From: Hofstenia miamia
Taxonomy: Eukaryota; Xenacoelomorpha; Acoela; Hofsteniidae
Direction: 5' to 3'
NCBI GenBank assembly: GCA_900660155.1
Contig: CABFPE010000199.1
Span: 1,073,678 to 1,137,677, forward strand
DNA: 64,000 bases
Below the pieces are notes generated by a model. It did not search any database and was not told where the DNA came from. It was given only the letters and a program-made list of their open reading frames with translations. Shown here in pieces: positions 35,596 to 47,345 of the stretch. The first letter of the stretch is position 1, and the number at the start of each line of letters is the position of its first letter. Made by a program: the position numbers and the translations under genes.

Positions 35596-36922
35596 CAGAG
35601 ATGGAATCGGATCGGATCGGTTCAGATCGGATCGGATCTTTATTTTGAGAAACATCGGATCTGTTTCGGATCCAAAAAGTTTTAAAACTTGTGTATTTGT
35701 ACATTTTATAAATTACGCATATTTTAAAATTGAATCCCAATTTAAGTGAAATTTTGTAATTGAATTTCATTGTTGATACAACAGGTTCCGCGGTATTATT
35801 TCCAACAACTTATAAAATTCGTGACAAATACTTCAAATCTGAAAATGCGATTCATGTTAGCCATCACATAATGATAAAATAGTAAAGCAACCAAAAATAT
35901 TTGTTTTTACAAAATTGCAAATATAAGAGCAGAATACTGGAAAAGATTCTCTTTAATATGTATGCCAAAGAAAAATCACAGAACACAGAGAAGCAAGTGG
36001 AATACCTTAGCGATTGCAAATACTGCCAAAATGTAAAAATACTAATATTATTTGGCATGCTCTTCAATCAAAGCATCTCATTTAAATATGCACTCTAAGC
36101 AACTTGCAATGTCAAGATCAACTTAGTACTCAGAAGTGTTATCATTATTATAACCATTATAATACAAAAATATTTATGGAACCATACCGTCGGTATACTA
36201 TTAATGGGGGTGAATTTATTTAATGTTGCTGATTTATAATTTAAATTTTCAGTAAAATTCAAAATCTCAAATTTTTTTTGAAAAATTCATCTTTCTATTA
36301 CAGATTTTAATACACTCTACAATAGTTTTTTTAATGTCTTGCAATATAAATTTTGGGGTTGTTCTTTAATTTGCCATTATTTGTGCTATTCTTGTTTTCA
36401 TCGCCTTAACTGCAATTTTGAAGTAAATTTATCTTATTTGAAACAACTTCAATTCATATTGACATTGCAAAGTGGTTATTTTTGAATTTGGACATAAAAA
36501 ATTATTAAGGGAGTTAACACTATAGGAAACTCAACTATTTAAACTCTATATATATATTATGATTATAGTTGATGACAATTTCAGGAACTACATTATTAAA
36601 AAGCCTACAAATAAGTTGATTTGCATGCACTATTTCTTAAGTATATGTCCATTTTTTTAATCTCAAAATAGTGTTGAAGCACTTAAAATTTTCTATTCGC
36701 ATTGAAAAAATCAAATATTTCTTACGTTTATGTTTGTTTATTGTTAAAATACTTATTTAAATTCGGATCCGTTTCGAATTGAAAACTAAAATTTATTTAA
36801 AAGTTTGGATTGGATCGGATCTTGCAGTTTAGGATCGGATCTGATCGGATCGGATCCGGATCTTGAAGTTTCGGATCCAGACAGGATCGGATCTTAAAAT
36901 GTTGGATCCGATTTCATCTCTG
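35596..36922. mobile_element. hAT-type non-autonomous element with GGATC-rich ends
   Basis: A 1327-bp element with inverted ends CAGAGATGGAATCGGATC and (inverted right end) CAGAGATGAAATCGGATC. It is flanked by an 8-bp target duplication, cggcatag (35588-35595) against ccgcatag (36923-36930), matching at 7 of 8. Both ends carry dense subterminal repeats of GGATC and CGGATC, the usual hAT transposase-binding arrangement. No transposase is recognisable inside. The segment 35970-36170 also occurs at 56806-56980, so part of the interior is a shared repeat. Confidence 0.9.
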
Positions 36923-37019
36923 CCGCATAGTGACACTAAAAATAACTGCATTCAATGATCAATTCATTAATCTACAAAATTCCCCAAAATTGCTCTTCAT
37001 TTTGGTTTGTTGCTGGATA

Positions 37020-37388
37020 CAGGCCCGTAGGCACGAGGGTTAGGGGGGACGGAGCCTTACCCTGGAAGGTCAGACAACCTCCTGGACAACAAAGTTAAAA
37101 GCAAAATCAGCATGTAAAAACAAAATTGTTTAATTCAGTTGTAACTTTGCTCTCAACAATGTAGTGAAATGAATTTCTGACGTCTATTTTTCTATAGTTT
37201 TAAAAAATTTTCGCGGGTTTCGCCCCGCTTTTGGTCACGCACGTGCCCATGCATGCAAAATAAAACTAAAATGTACATCTTAGTAAAATTTTAGTTTAAA
37301 TTTTAAGGAAAGTGAAATTCCCATGAACATCAACCCCTCCTGCATACGTGTCGACCCTTCTTAGGTGATAATGTTGACTACGGGCTTT
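37020..37388. mobile_element. Small hAT-type MITE, 369 bp
   Basis: Flanked by a perfect 8-bp direct repeat, gctggata (37012-37019 and 37389-37396). The ends are short imperfect inverted repeats, caggcccgtaggc on the left and, inverted on the right, aaagcccgtagtc. It is GC-richer than its surroundings, with no coding capacity. Confidence 0.7.
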
Positions 37389-37396
37389 GCTGGATA

Positions 37397-38290
37397 CGAA
37401 GTTTTTCAATCAAGCAAAAATTCAAAAACAAGAGCTTAGCCACATGGGACGCGGGTGCTTGGAAAGAGCTGATCCCCCACACACACTCCGGGCCGCAAAA
37501 TTATAAAGCTGCCTGTTCTAATCATTTTCCCCATCTTCCAATAAAGTTTTCTTGCGATTAGGTTTAAAGTATGGCCCTGCGAGTACTATAAATTTCAACA
37601 TTAACAGATTTCGAGTCAAGTCGAGTTAACTCGAGTTTTGTTGATTAGATAGTGAATAGTGCAGTGTATATGTTTGCTTAATTGAAAACAATAATATAAT
37701 TTTCGAATTGAAAAACCTTTCTTCAAAAATTTCTTTCAGAGTAATTGGGGTTGAGCCCTATTGTCTATCAAATGACCGTTATTAACATCAAGATGTTAAT
37801 TGATTGATGTTTGCAATTTCTCGCTGCAGATTGGAAAAGTTTTGTATTTTGTAACATAAACAGGTTTCATTTTCAAGTCTTTTGTAAAAGTTATATTAAA
37901 ACTTCATTAACAAAGTTTGCGATTTCAAGTAGGTAAACAAACTTCACAGGTTCATTCAAACGATATTTAATTTAATAACATCAGCATTGATTGCTTAATG
38001 CTATATCTATATACAATAATTTATCAATAACACGTTTTTAACTAATTACAAATAGAACTGTTAGAATGTATTTTTTGTACTTGAAGAACAGTTGAATATT
38101 TAATGGTTATTTTATAATTATAATATTCATAGGCCTATTTGCTTAGACAAGATTCGAAATCCTACTCGACTTGACTTGAGGCAAGCCTCGATTAGAATTT
38201 TAGGAGACTGACCAGACTTGGCTCGACTCAAAGCAATAATATCCTAACTCGTTTGTTTGCTTGCATGCTTGCAAACATTGCTGTGCCCAT
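37397..38290. other. Spacer with inverted GC-richer blocks
   Basis: No gene seen. Blocks at 37608-37636 (cgagtcaagtcgagttaactcgag) and 38150-38230 (ctactcgacttgacttgagg) are inverted with respect to each other and could be subterminal parts of another non-autonomous element. Clean ends were not found. Confidence 0.35.
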
Positions 38291-38299
38291 AACCTGAGG

Positions 38300-39505
38300 G
38301 TCTTTTTAGCGTAGTAATAGAACTAAATCCAAAGGACATAAAAACGGTGGAGATGTGGCAATATATGTGAAAGATGATAGACGCATTAAATAAGGAAGAA
38401 TTCCCTTGAGAATAATGAGCCTTTAATTGAAAACGCTTGGTTACATTTTATACCCAACTGTAGCCCAAGAAATGTAACTGGATACATAATTTGCGTAGCT
38501 TACCAACCTTAATGGGACAAACAAAATGAAATGGCATTAAAAAGCTATCTGCGTAAAAGTTTGGATTTCGTTACTCATAAATTCCCTAATGATATTATTA
38601 TTCTAACTGGTGATTTCAATCAAATAAATACTAATTTTCTCATTAGAGAATACCAACTACAACAAATGGTAGATTTTCCAACACACAGTGGTAAAATATT
38701 AGATAAACTTTTTACTAACAGGAAGTCCCATTTTTAGCTACCTCAGCCTCTTCCAAATCTTGGAGGATGTAAACATTTAAGTATAGGACTGAAAAGTAAT
38801 GAGGCAAGTAACCATGGACATCTAGATGTCCATGAAGTATCACGAAGTGTAAGCAAATTCATATGAAGAACAATCAGAAACGAAGCTAATAGAAAGTATT
38901 GACATAAAAAAATCGGCAGCAATTACTTAAGAGAACAAAAATTACAGAAACACAGCAACAAGTTGCTCAATACATGATGTAACAATTGATACCTGTTTTT
39001 CAAAAATCATGGTTAAAATAAAATCAGATGATGAGTTTTGGTGTGACGAAAACTTATTTAAAGATGTCAGCTTGCACTTAAACATGACAGGATGAAAGAT
39101 TTCAGAAAGCTTCGCAACTTTATTAATCGTGCAATTACAGCTAAGCAGAAATAAGTTTATCACCAAAAAATAGAATTTTCAAAGAAACTAATTTAAGGAG
39201 ATGGTGGAAATCAGTAAAGTCTTTGTAAGGAATAAATAGTGGCGAAAGGAGCAGAATGTTGACATTTTGCCACCAAACCTATTACAGTATTTTCCAATTG
39301 ATTTGAAAAATCTTATTAATGAAGAACTTGCAATTGTAACCAAAGATTATGATCCAATAACAAACTATCAGTGATTACCTGCTAATGCTCATGACAATCC
39401 ACTAAATGTAATTGAATACTAAATCTATAAATACCTCAACTCGTTATCCTAAAACAAAACAGATGGACCAGACATTGATGGAGTGACTTTTCCTAACTGA
39501 ATTCT
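38300..39505 (+). mobile_element. Decayed LINE: endonuclease and start of reverse transcriptase
   Basis: Plus-strand remains of a LINE ORF2. AP-endonuclease words: GGDVAIYVKDD, IILTGDFNQINT, VDFPTHSGKILDKLFTN. Further on, at about 39455-39500, NKTDGPDIDG marks the beginning of the reverse transcriptase region. Many stops and frameshifts interrupt it; only 38531-38737 is open. It ends against a minus-strand hAT transposase fragment. Confidence 0.7.
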
Positions 39506-40060
39506 GAGGCGGGCAACTCAACCAATCGACAAATTGATGAGTGGGTGAATCCACCATCCGGGTCTGGACTTTAACACCTAGAATTATACAATGATGACGA
39601 AATCCATCGTGTAGTAAGGATTCTTCGAACACGCAAAATCTCAGTTGTAGTTCATTTCCATTTTTTTTCCAATTGACGCTGCAACTTAGGCGATTTGCTA
39701 AATAAAGAATGTACCTTGTCAAAAAGATTTCAGATGATAAATACCATCAACTTGGGACACCACATCTGAAACAAGGAGTTCTAGTCGATAGTTAAGGTAG
39801 TGCCAGGTTAAAAGCATAACTGAAGCACCATCGGAAGCAAATGCAACTAAGTGTGTGGCAAGGTAGTAATGTGAAAGCACAAAACGACCAAGAGATTTCA
39901 GTAGATTTGATAAGATTGTTTCAGCATCCTGCTTTACAAGTTCAATAATATCCAGAAATATATTCTCTAGTATCTTATTAATGACTGTTTTCAAGTATAC
40001 TATGAAACAAAAAGACTTTGATAATGACGTAGATTCTAGAATACTAGTTATTTCAGTATT
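39440..40060 (-). pseudogene. hAT-superfamily transposase fragment
   Basis: On the minus strand, 39719-39994 reads LVAFASDGASVML and then WHYLNYRLELLVSD, the signature of hAT-derived proteins of the KIAA1586/ZMYM-like group (usual form FACDGASVMLG then WHCLNHRLELAVSD). Downstream, in a second open frame (39444-39722), are weaker continuations. The fragment covers a small part of a transposase and is disrupted by a stop or frameshift around 39720. No element ends were recognised nearby. Confidence 0.7.
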
Positions 40061-41192
40061 TATCTTTTACTTCATACAATGAGCAATGCAGCCTATCATT
40101 TCAGTGCAAGAACATCGTGAATGTAAAGAGATATCAAGATCGGTGCTAGTTTGCTTTTGGAGCTGTACAAGTTCAGTGAATTTAGAGTTGTCTGTGTTAG
40201 CTTTTTCTGTTTTGCAGGCAGTGGGTTGTTATGTATGTATGTCAGACAAGATGGTTTGTCTAGAAACAAAGCGAAAAACAGTTAAATGGATTCATAGAAC
40301 TATGTTTAATTTAGTATTACTAGATTATTTGCCAATCTGCAAATAGGAACAATAATTATATATTGCAAGACATTTATTTTAGATAGTATTTCCTCTCAGC
40401 TCAATTCAAATTGATATGGGAAAAAAATGTTTTAGGTATAACGACTTCAATATATTAACTATACATGTCTAACCTAACCGTTTGCAGCCATTATTTAGGC
40501 TGACTAAGAAACTATGTTTCTCATTGGCCATAGGCATTAGTAAACTAATGCTCATGTTCCACAGCTTTTTGTCCAGTATTGATTAAGCCCCTTTGCAATG
40601 CCAGGCTCATAAACACGTTCAACCAGGGTTGCTTGTTGTGCACATGACACAGTATGAGCTCGTCTGCTTTACTGCTCCTAACTGCTTCAGCCGATAAAAT
40701 ACATCCACTCCCCAATTTTTTAAATAGAAGGAATCAGATCACATGCTAGCAGCAAATCAAATCGATATTGATTTGGCGGGGAAATGTAAGTGCTACTAGT
40801 GAATAACTATTTTACAATTTGAAGATGATTTCATTATTATTTCAATGCACAGCATATTTTGCTGAACTGCATTTTGTCATGTAGTGGCGGCAACTCTAAA
40901 ACTAAAATATTGTAATATGAATTAATACGCAATTTTAGGGTTTTTAGATGAATTAAGTCATTTAATATTTAATTTCTGTTGCTCTTATTAATAATATGAA
41001 AGGGGGCTGTGCCTTATTAAATATATTTTAACGGGGAGGGTACACTGTACCCTACTGAGCATCCCTTCGAGTAACTCCTGGTACAATGAATATAACAAAT
41101 ATTTTTTTCAAACGCCTTGAAAGGAAAACAAACTCCCAGATGAGGAAAACAATCATGAATATGTTTGCCTTAAATTATAGCAGATTGAAATA
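40061..41192. other. Spacer, nothing recognised
   Basis: An 86-codon open frame at 40086-40346 has no recognisable motif. The remainder is non-coding by inspection. Confidence 0.45.
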
Positions 41193-41394
41193 CCCAATAA
41201 ACAATAAAACATTTTATACCCGTCTTATAATGGCATAACACGTTATAAGACGTCTTAAGGTACGTCTTCTAAACGCCTTATAAAACGTAATTTCTAAACG
41301 TTGCTGAGTGCCATCTAGTGTCCGCCAAATGATGTTCTAAAACGTTTTCTAAAGGTCTTCTAGACGTCTTCTAAACGTTTTATTGTTTATTGGG
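41193..41394. mobile_element. MITE of 202 bp with CCCAATAAACAATAAAAC ends
   Basis: Near-perfect inverted ends: CCCAATAAACAATAAAAC on both sides, then attttat on the left and gtttag on the right. The interior is made of repeated and inverted variants of acgtcttctaaacg and aaaacgtt. There is no coding capacity and no clear target duplication. The superfamily is unknown. Confidence 0.85.
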
Positions 41395-42781
41395 CCTGCT
41401 ACGAAATGCCATTTTTAATAGAAATTAACTTGCGGCACAAACGTAACGCAATTTATTTTCTTCACATATTTTTCTTTTTTTTGCTGATTTAAGTCAAAAT
41501 TTTTTAAAACAAATTTTGAACAAAAATCAATAGCAATAAAAGAAAGAAGACAATTAAAAAATTGAGGTCTTCAAAATAGAAAAATCAATTACTTCTAACC
41601 AGACATTAATAAAAAAGTTAAAATTAACTCGAATTAAAATACTTATAATTTGTTCCAATAATGCATATTTAAATTGCATAATGAACTGCCTTTTGCTAAA
41701 GTTTTAGTCGCCATTATTGACAAACGTATAAATGGAAACACCTAAATTATTTATCAATATAATATAAAATATTGAAACGATAAATTCTTGACTTAATATT
41801 AAAAACAATTAACTAAAAATATACCGGCGCAAAAATTGCATTTGACCAGTGTAATCGATCACACATTTCAAATTTTTCAAGTTACTAAAATTAAATCCTT
41901 CAAATATCCTAGACGAAGCAATCGATAACAAATTGAAATATTAAAATCACATATACGCATAGTATAAACGCAAAATGGCATTGGAAATCATAACTACTTA
42001 ACATATAAGAAAATTTTGTGTTTACCAAGATGAAAGGATAATTGACTATACTATAGTATTAACTCGCCATAGATCTTTAATGTTTTATAAACCACTCGTT
42101 AATAAATAAAATCGATTCATATATTAAACATTCATAATGATAATAATTCGACTAAGAATCATAAAAATATAAATAAACAAATTGTGATACTTCATAAGAT
42201 ATTTTCCATTTAAAAAATTCTGGAATATTTTAAGCCAGCGCTCACCTTATTGTAAACCATAGCTTCCGTTGTATACGATTCAAATATTCACTCAAGCACA
42301 TCTAAGCTCAACAATTGACTATGACATAATTTACCTATTGAAATAAAACGAATGGATTTCAGTTTTTTTAAAGTATTATTAGTTAAAGTGAGTAAATCAT
42401 AAATTCTTAATTCATGTTTGTTGTTTTTTTTATTTGTTTGTGGTATTTTATGTTGTTATTTACACATTAGTATTATCAGCTTTTGTTGGGGTGTTTAATT
42501 ATGCCAATGTGCTATAGTTTATATGAAATTCTATTTTACTCAATTTTATAGCTGGGAGAATGTGTTCGAAAAAAACAAAGTAAGAGCTACATGGAGTAAA
42601 ATATTTACTTAAGAATTTTACATATAAATTCCATAGTAAAATTTAAAAGTTAAATTTTATTGAGCAATAAATAGATAATAATATAACCAATAAATCATTG
42701 CGAAAACATCAGCACATATCTAAATAATAGAGTATATATACATGAAATAAAACTTAAAAATATATATTATTGACGCTATGA
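41395..42781. other. AT-rich spacer downstream of the GPCR gene
   Basis: No gene or repeat recognised. It probably includes the 3' untranslated region of the receptor gene near its right edge. Confidence 0.45.
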
Positions 42782-43759
42782 TCAAAGTATTTTAGCACAC
42801 TTTAACAAAGAGCTTCTGAATTTTTTGTTGGTAATTCCATATATAAAGAGATTAATTAAAGAATTAAAATTCCTCATTCCTTCGAAAATGCCCCATATCA
42901 TATAGTAATAAGGTTTTGACCAGAGAATGAGTTTTTGTTCTGGGGTGTATCTAAAATGATTCACTTCAAAAATATAATATGGCATATATAGTGCAACTAA
43001 TGAAGCACTGCATGACACAAGTGTTATAGTTACTCGCAAATCATCTTTATTCCAGTTTCTATTAAATTTTTTTCTCGCTGTGTAATCTCTATAAATTAAG
43101 CGAACCACGATAACAATGTTCCCAGTTATGACCACTAACAGAGGCAGTGTGTACCCAAACACCAGAATCATTATGTGAGATCTAGTGTTTGAACGATAAC
43201 ATCTAACTCCTGTGTAAAGTTTTCCTTTCCATATCACAGTACTTGAAATGTAGTCATAGATGTTGAACTGTAGGGCTGCAAGAATTGAACAGTAAACTAT
43301 TACCATAGTGCAAAAAAACTGTGCCCAGAATTTAGTGTCTAATTTTTTTGAGAGAACTATAGTGCATACACTGATAACTCTGTCCATGGTGATGACAACA
43401 ATCATATAGGTGGAATGAAAAAATGTAAACCTGCTTATGAAGCTCCAAATTGAGCATGAATATCGAAAACTATTAAGCAAGTATTCTTCGGGAAAAGTGA
43501 TAAACGGGAAATTAACAAGCGCGAAGCCACTGCAATTAAGTAAGTCGGCAAGAGCTAACTGAATTAAATATATATTTGTTGAAATTTTTTTAACGAATGG
43601 ATTCCATATGCAAATGTAAAGGACGATGGCATTGCTTGGAATCCCAACAATTGCAATTAGAAGGATTTGGGCTAAAATGAAATAGTCTTCATAGTAACCT
43701 CCAGGCCTTCCATACGTCTTATTGAATGTAGAATTCATTGTGATTCTAAATATCAACAT
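42782..43759 (-). CDS. Class A (rhodopsin-like) G-protein-coupled receptor, intronless
   Basis: A 325-residue seven-transmembrane receptor. Landmarks: TM1 with Asn43 (GIPSNAIVLY), TM2 with Asp72 (LALADLL), Cys102 at the top of TM3, DRV (126-128) in place of DRY, a cysteine in extracellular loop 2 (GVRCYRS), and Asn303 to Tyr307 (NLFIY) in place of NPxxY. TM6 has LYMPYY where CWxPYY is usual. Potential N-glycosylation sites NST and NKT follow Met8, so translation may start at 43759 or at Met8 (43738). The layout resembles peptide-receptor-like orphan GPCRs of invertebrates; the ligand cannot be told. Signalling through heterotrimeric G proteins is the family's role. A relic of a paralogue lies 1 kb upstream on the same strand. 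Confidence 0.9.
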   Translation of the reverse strand: MLIFRITMNSTFNKTYGRPGGYYEDYFILAQILLIAIVGIPSNAIVLYICIWNPFVKKISTNIYLIQLALADLLNCSGFALVNFPFITFPEEYLLNSFRYSCSIWSFISRFTFFHSTYMIVVITMDRVISVCTIVLSKKLDTKFWAQFFCTMVIVYCSILAALQFNIYDYISSTVIWKGKLYTGVRCYRSNTRSHIMILVFGYTLPLLVVITGNIVIVVRLIYRDYTARKKFNRNWNKDDLRVTITLVSCSASLVALYMPYYIFEVNHFRYTPEQKLILWSKPYYYMIWGIFEGMRNFNSLINLFIYGITNKKFRSSLLKCAKIL

Positions 43760-44754
43760 GTAAGGTTAATATGCTTAATATGAAATTTGTACTAATTTCA
43801 TAATTATTTTTACAAACTTGTACTATTTATTTTATAACAAATTTTATAATCATTAACACTGTTATTTCCTCTACAACAAAATTTCAAAACTTTAGCCACC
43901 GAATTTGTTATCTTTCTACATCGAATTTAATTTAGATTTATATCAAAATTTGGGTGAATAGAAGGCTTTTAAAAATTATATCTGTTAATGCAACAAATAA
44001 ATGAAGGGAAATTTAAAAGAAATAATGCAACAGTTGAATTTTAAGTATACAACACAAGAATAACATATTTTACAATTTATAGAGATTTCAATGTTTTTCA
44101 AAAAGAACCCTGTTATGAGTGGATAAACTGAAATACCACAAATTGGAATTACTTATCATTCTGAAACATTTTGAAGAACCTAGAAGCATTTCAAAGCAAT
44201 CGGAAAATTAGAATTATTAATAATTTGTGCTTTCACTCAAGAATATGAAAGCAATACGATATATTCCAGTGTTGAATTTATGTTTCAAGCTTACTTGAGG
44301 AATATTCGATTTGTTATTTTTATAAACTAGTATCAATGTTTTAGAAGTTAAAAGCCAATAGTTTTGAATGATAAATAGAGTCAACTTGTTTATGCAAAGA
44401 TAGCATAAATATAAAAATTCATCCATGCTTATTTTAACAAAAAAATATCTAAATCATATATTTGAAATATTTTTAACAAACAAATATCAATAATGAAAAA
44501 AATTCAACAATGCAAATTTACAATTATGTTTATCAATTTAAAAAAATTCTAATTACAAACAATTATACAAAACTGAAATTCCGTAATCCCTGTAACTGTA
44601 AACACTACAAACAGTCATGTTGCACTCTGCGAAATACTTATAGCTATTCTGATGCTGTACACACACCAATCTTAGCGTTGCTATTAACATTTTCGGAGGC
44701 ATTGTTTGCTTTATGATTTAAGCGAACTATAATATTTCCAATATTGCTGATTAA
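43760..44754. other. Spacer upstream of the GPCR gene
   Basis: AT-rich. No exon recognised. It should hold the receptor's promoter, but no clear TATA or initiator could be picked out. Confidence 0.4.
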
Positions 44755-45060
44755 ATGAAGTAAATTGTACCCAAATAACAGGATCGTTATTCGAGATTTT
44801 GTATTTGAAGGTTGCTTCTTCGATATTACAAATACTTTAAATTAAGTAAATCTATTAATAGTCGTCACCAGACACATGATCATTTTTCACTTGATTCACT
44901 GTGATATGAACGATCAAGAAAATTTACATTTGTCTGTGCATGCATTTTGACGTCTGTTTTGAAGATATTTTGGTGGGAAGATTATGACAAATGCTAAGTT
45001 AACAACTACCAACTAAAGCAGTTTCAAAGAGCGAGACAAACAGTGATAGTTTCTTCGTAA
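44755..45060 (-). pseudogene. Relic of a paralogous GPCR gene
   Basis: Minus-strand DNA similar to the intact receptor at 42782-43759. At 44755-44815 it reads PSNTKSRITILLFGYNLLH against the receptor's RSNTRSHIMILVFGYTLPL (loop 2 into TM5). At 44861-45030 it reads VNLAFVIIFPPKYLQNRRQN and then KMIMCLVT, against the receptor's TM2 to TM3 (VNFPFITFPEEYLLNSFRYS, YMIVVITM). TM3 to TM4 sequence is deleted and stops interrupt the frame. A tandem duplicate that has died. Confidence 0.75.
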
Positions 45061-47079
45061 ATTGATGTCATTTGCAGATAAATGACATTTTTGAAATTGT
45101 GAATAATTACAATAATAGGATATAATTGTAATAGGATTCATAGTAAAGCGTGTTACCCATGCATCAGTTGCATGCTGCATTCACTCATTTCGATACTAAA
45201 TAAGAACTTTGAAATAAGAAATAGTATTTATACTAGGCAGAATTTTTAATATATAATTTACAATGCGAATTGGAAAAGTTGGAATTTTCCATTTGCTTTC
45301 TTAAAACATTGCTACTTTATCAAAAGTTTTGTGATAGTTTTTAGTACCTTTACAAATTTTAATGTATCTTTGTTAATACTTTTTATCATGTTATCATGTA
45401 TGCCTGATAATTCTTAAATAAATATCACCAAAATAATCTCTGAAAAGTAGCTTAAAAATCAAATTCAATATCTAGAAAGGTTCATTAAGGAACAAATTCA
45501 AACATTGCTAACAATATTTTAGTGAAACTTGGGGTTTCATATAATACATTAAATGAACTAGAAATGGAGTATTTTAATATACTCTTTCTTGGAGTCTACT
45601 TATAGCTGGGTTGTCCTAGTACAAATAGACGGCTCACCAAAAAAATTAGCGGGCTTTACAAGAAAAAAAGTGCATTCAATTTCCAGGAATGAGACATCTG
45701 AAAGTAGAAAAGTTATCTACATTTTTGCTTGTGTAAGTCTATATTGTGGGATTTTTATGTCTTTAAATCATAAATTTAGAAATGTAGAAAAATGATTGCT
45801 TCTTGTTAATGGCATCACCTTACTTGATTGTATAGTCTTCACAATTTTAAAAAAGTCATGTTTCAAAATGTACACAGACGTGCAAAGTGTCTAATACCTT
45901 GACTTGGCTAAATAAAGTGACTCGTTACATCAAATGCTGAGGTGTGGTGAAGTGTGTTTGCGGACTCATTTTGTGTATATTACTGCAAATATCCAGTTTG
46001 TGACTAAAGTAGTGTGATCTAACCATAATGGAAGTTCATTCAACACTATAAGATTGATAGCAACAATATTCTCTTCGAAGGCTTACTTTCAAAATAAAAA
46101 TATATTTGAAAATTAATCATCAAGTTTTGGAATTATCATTTGATAAATTTTAAATTGCTTGCATCGCTTGAAAATTAATGACAATTTTGTTATGAAAATT
46201 TTTTTCCTTTATTCAAGTCTGGGTGTAAACTGACTTAGGCCAATAACCTGAATTTCTGGGTTCAATGCAAAACTGAGCATCATTATCATAGATTTTTTTT
46301 ATTATTCCATTTTTGATGGATTTAGGCTTAAAATAAATTCGTTAAAAATTCGGCTTTAAAACGGATGCTTTTTTAAGAAATTTATGATAATATAATTCGG
46401 ATTTTCAAAATCAAACAATATAATTCAAAGAATTTATAAAGCCCATATGACAATTTTTCTATGAAGTTCATATCTCACCAATATTTCAAATACCCTACAT
46501 CAAATATTCGTTTGAATATAGCCATTCAATGCATAGCAAAAAATGTTAAAATTCCAATCAGATCAATTGAAGTTAAAAAATACAATTGTGTTTTACACCT
46601 ACTACAATATGTATAACAGTAACAAAAATTGACAATTTTCAAATATAGTTGGTTACTTTTGGCAAGGAAAAATTTCATTGAAATTTTGTACGTAAATTCC
46701 TAGTTGTGTTATCAGAAATGAGTAACAGAGGAAACCTTACAGGAACCTTTATTGTAATTTTTGCTAAATTTCTGGGTTATGTTAATTTAGCGATGACACA
46801 AACTCTAAAAAAATAAAAATGCCATTTTTCATGTTGAAGAAAAGCAAAAAAATTGAATAAGGCTAAATTTAAAAATCAAGGTTTCAGTAATGCGCTATAA
46901 TCTCTAGTAAAATGTGCCTATCTGCTACGAGTATTTATACGCTTCTTCCATCTACATCCTATCTCCATAGCTACTAATTACTATGATTTACTTACATCCT
47001 CTAAGGAGGGTGTTAATCAATTACATTCCATTAGCAACCGCTGCACAGATACTTATAGTTTTTTTGAATCCATCTAAAG

Positions 47080-47345
47080 TGGAGTCGAACACTTGTTCTT
47101 AGTTAAATGTCGCTTGAGAGTAGCTTTACTGAGCTCTTGACCTGAAAATTAGAAAACACTAAATTTAGTAAAATATATTTATCTAAGACCAAATAAATTT
47201 CCTTTCAGATTTTGAAAAAAGTAATAAAAAACTCTTTCTCAAAATTTAGCTTTCTCTGAAATCGAAAGTTTCCAAATCAGATCTTACCACTTTGTGTTTA
47301 AGCTAATGCTATCATGGATCTGCATAGCTCTTATATACATAGCAA
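47080..47345 (+). repeat. Dispersed repeat, copy 1
   Basis: About 265 bp related to 61012-61262 in the same orientation (shared: acttgttct, agttaaatgtcgc, ctcaaaatttagc, caaagatct). The copies are diverged. The family is unknown. Confidence 0.65.

Noticed and set aside
37608-38230. Inverted cgagtcaagtcgag blocks as ends of another element
   Set aside because: Blocks are internal to any border I could draw; no ends or duplication found.
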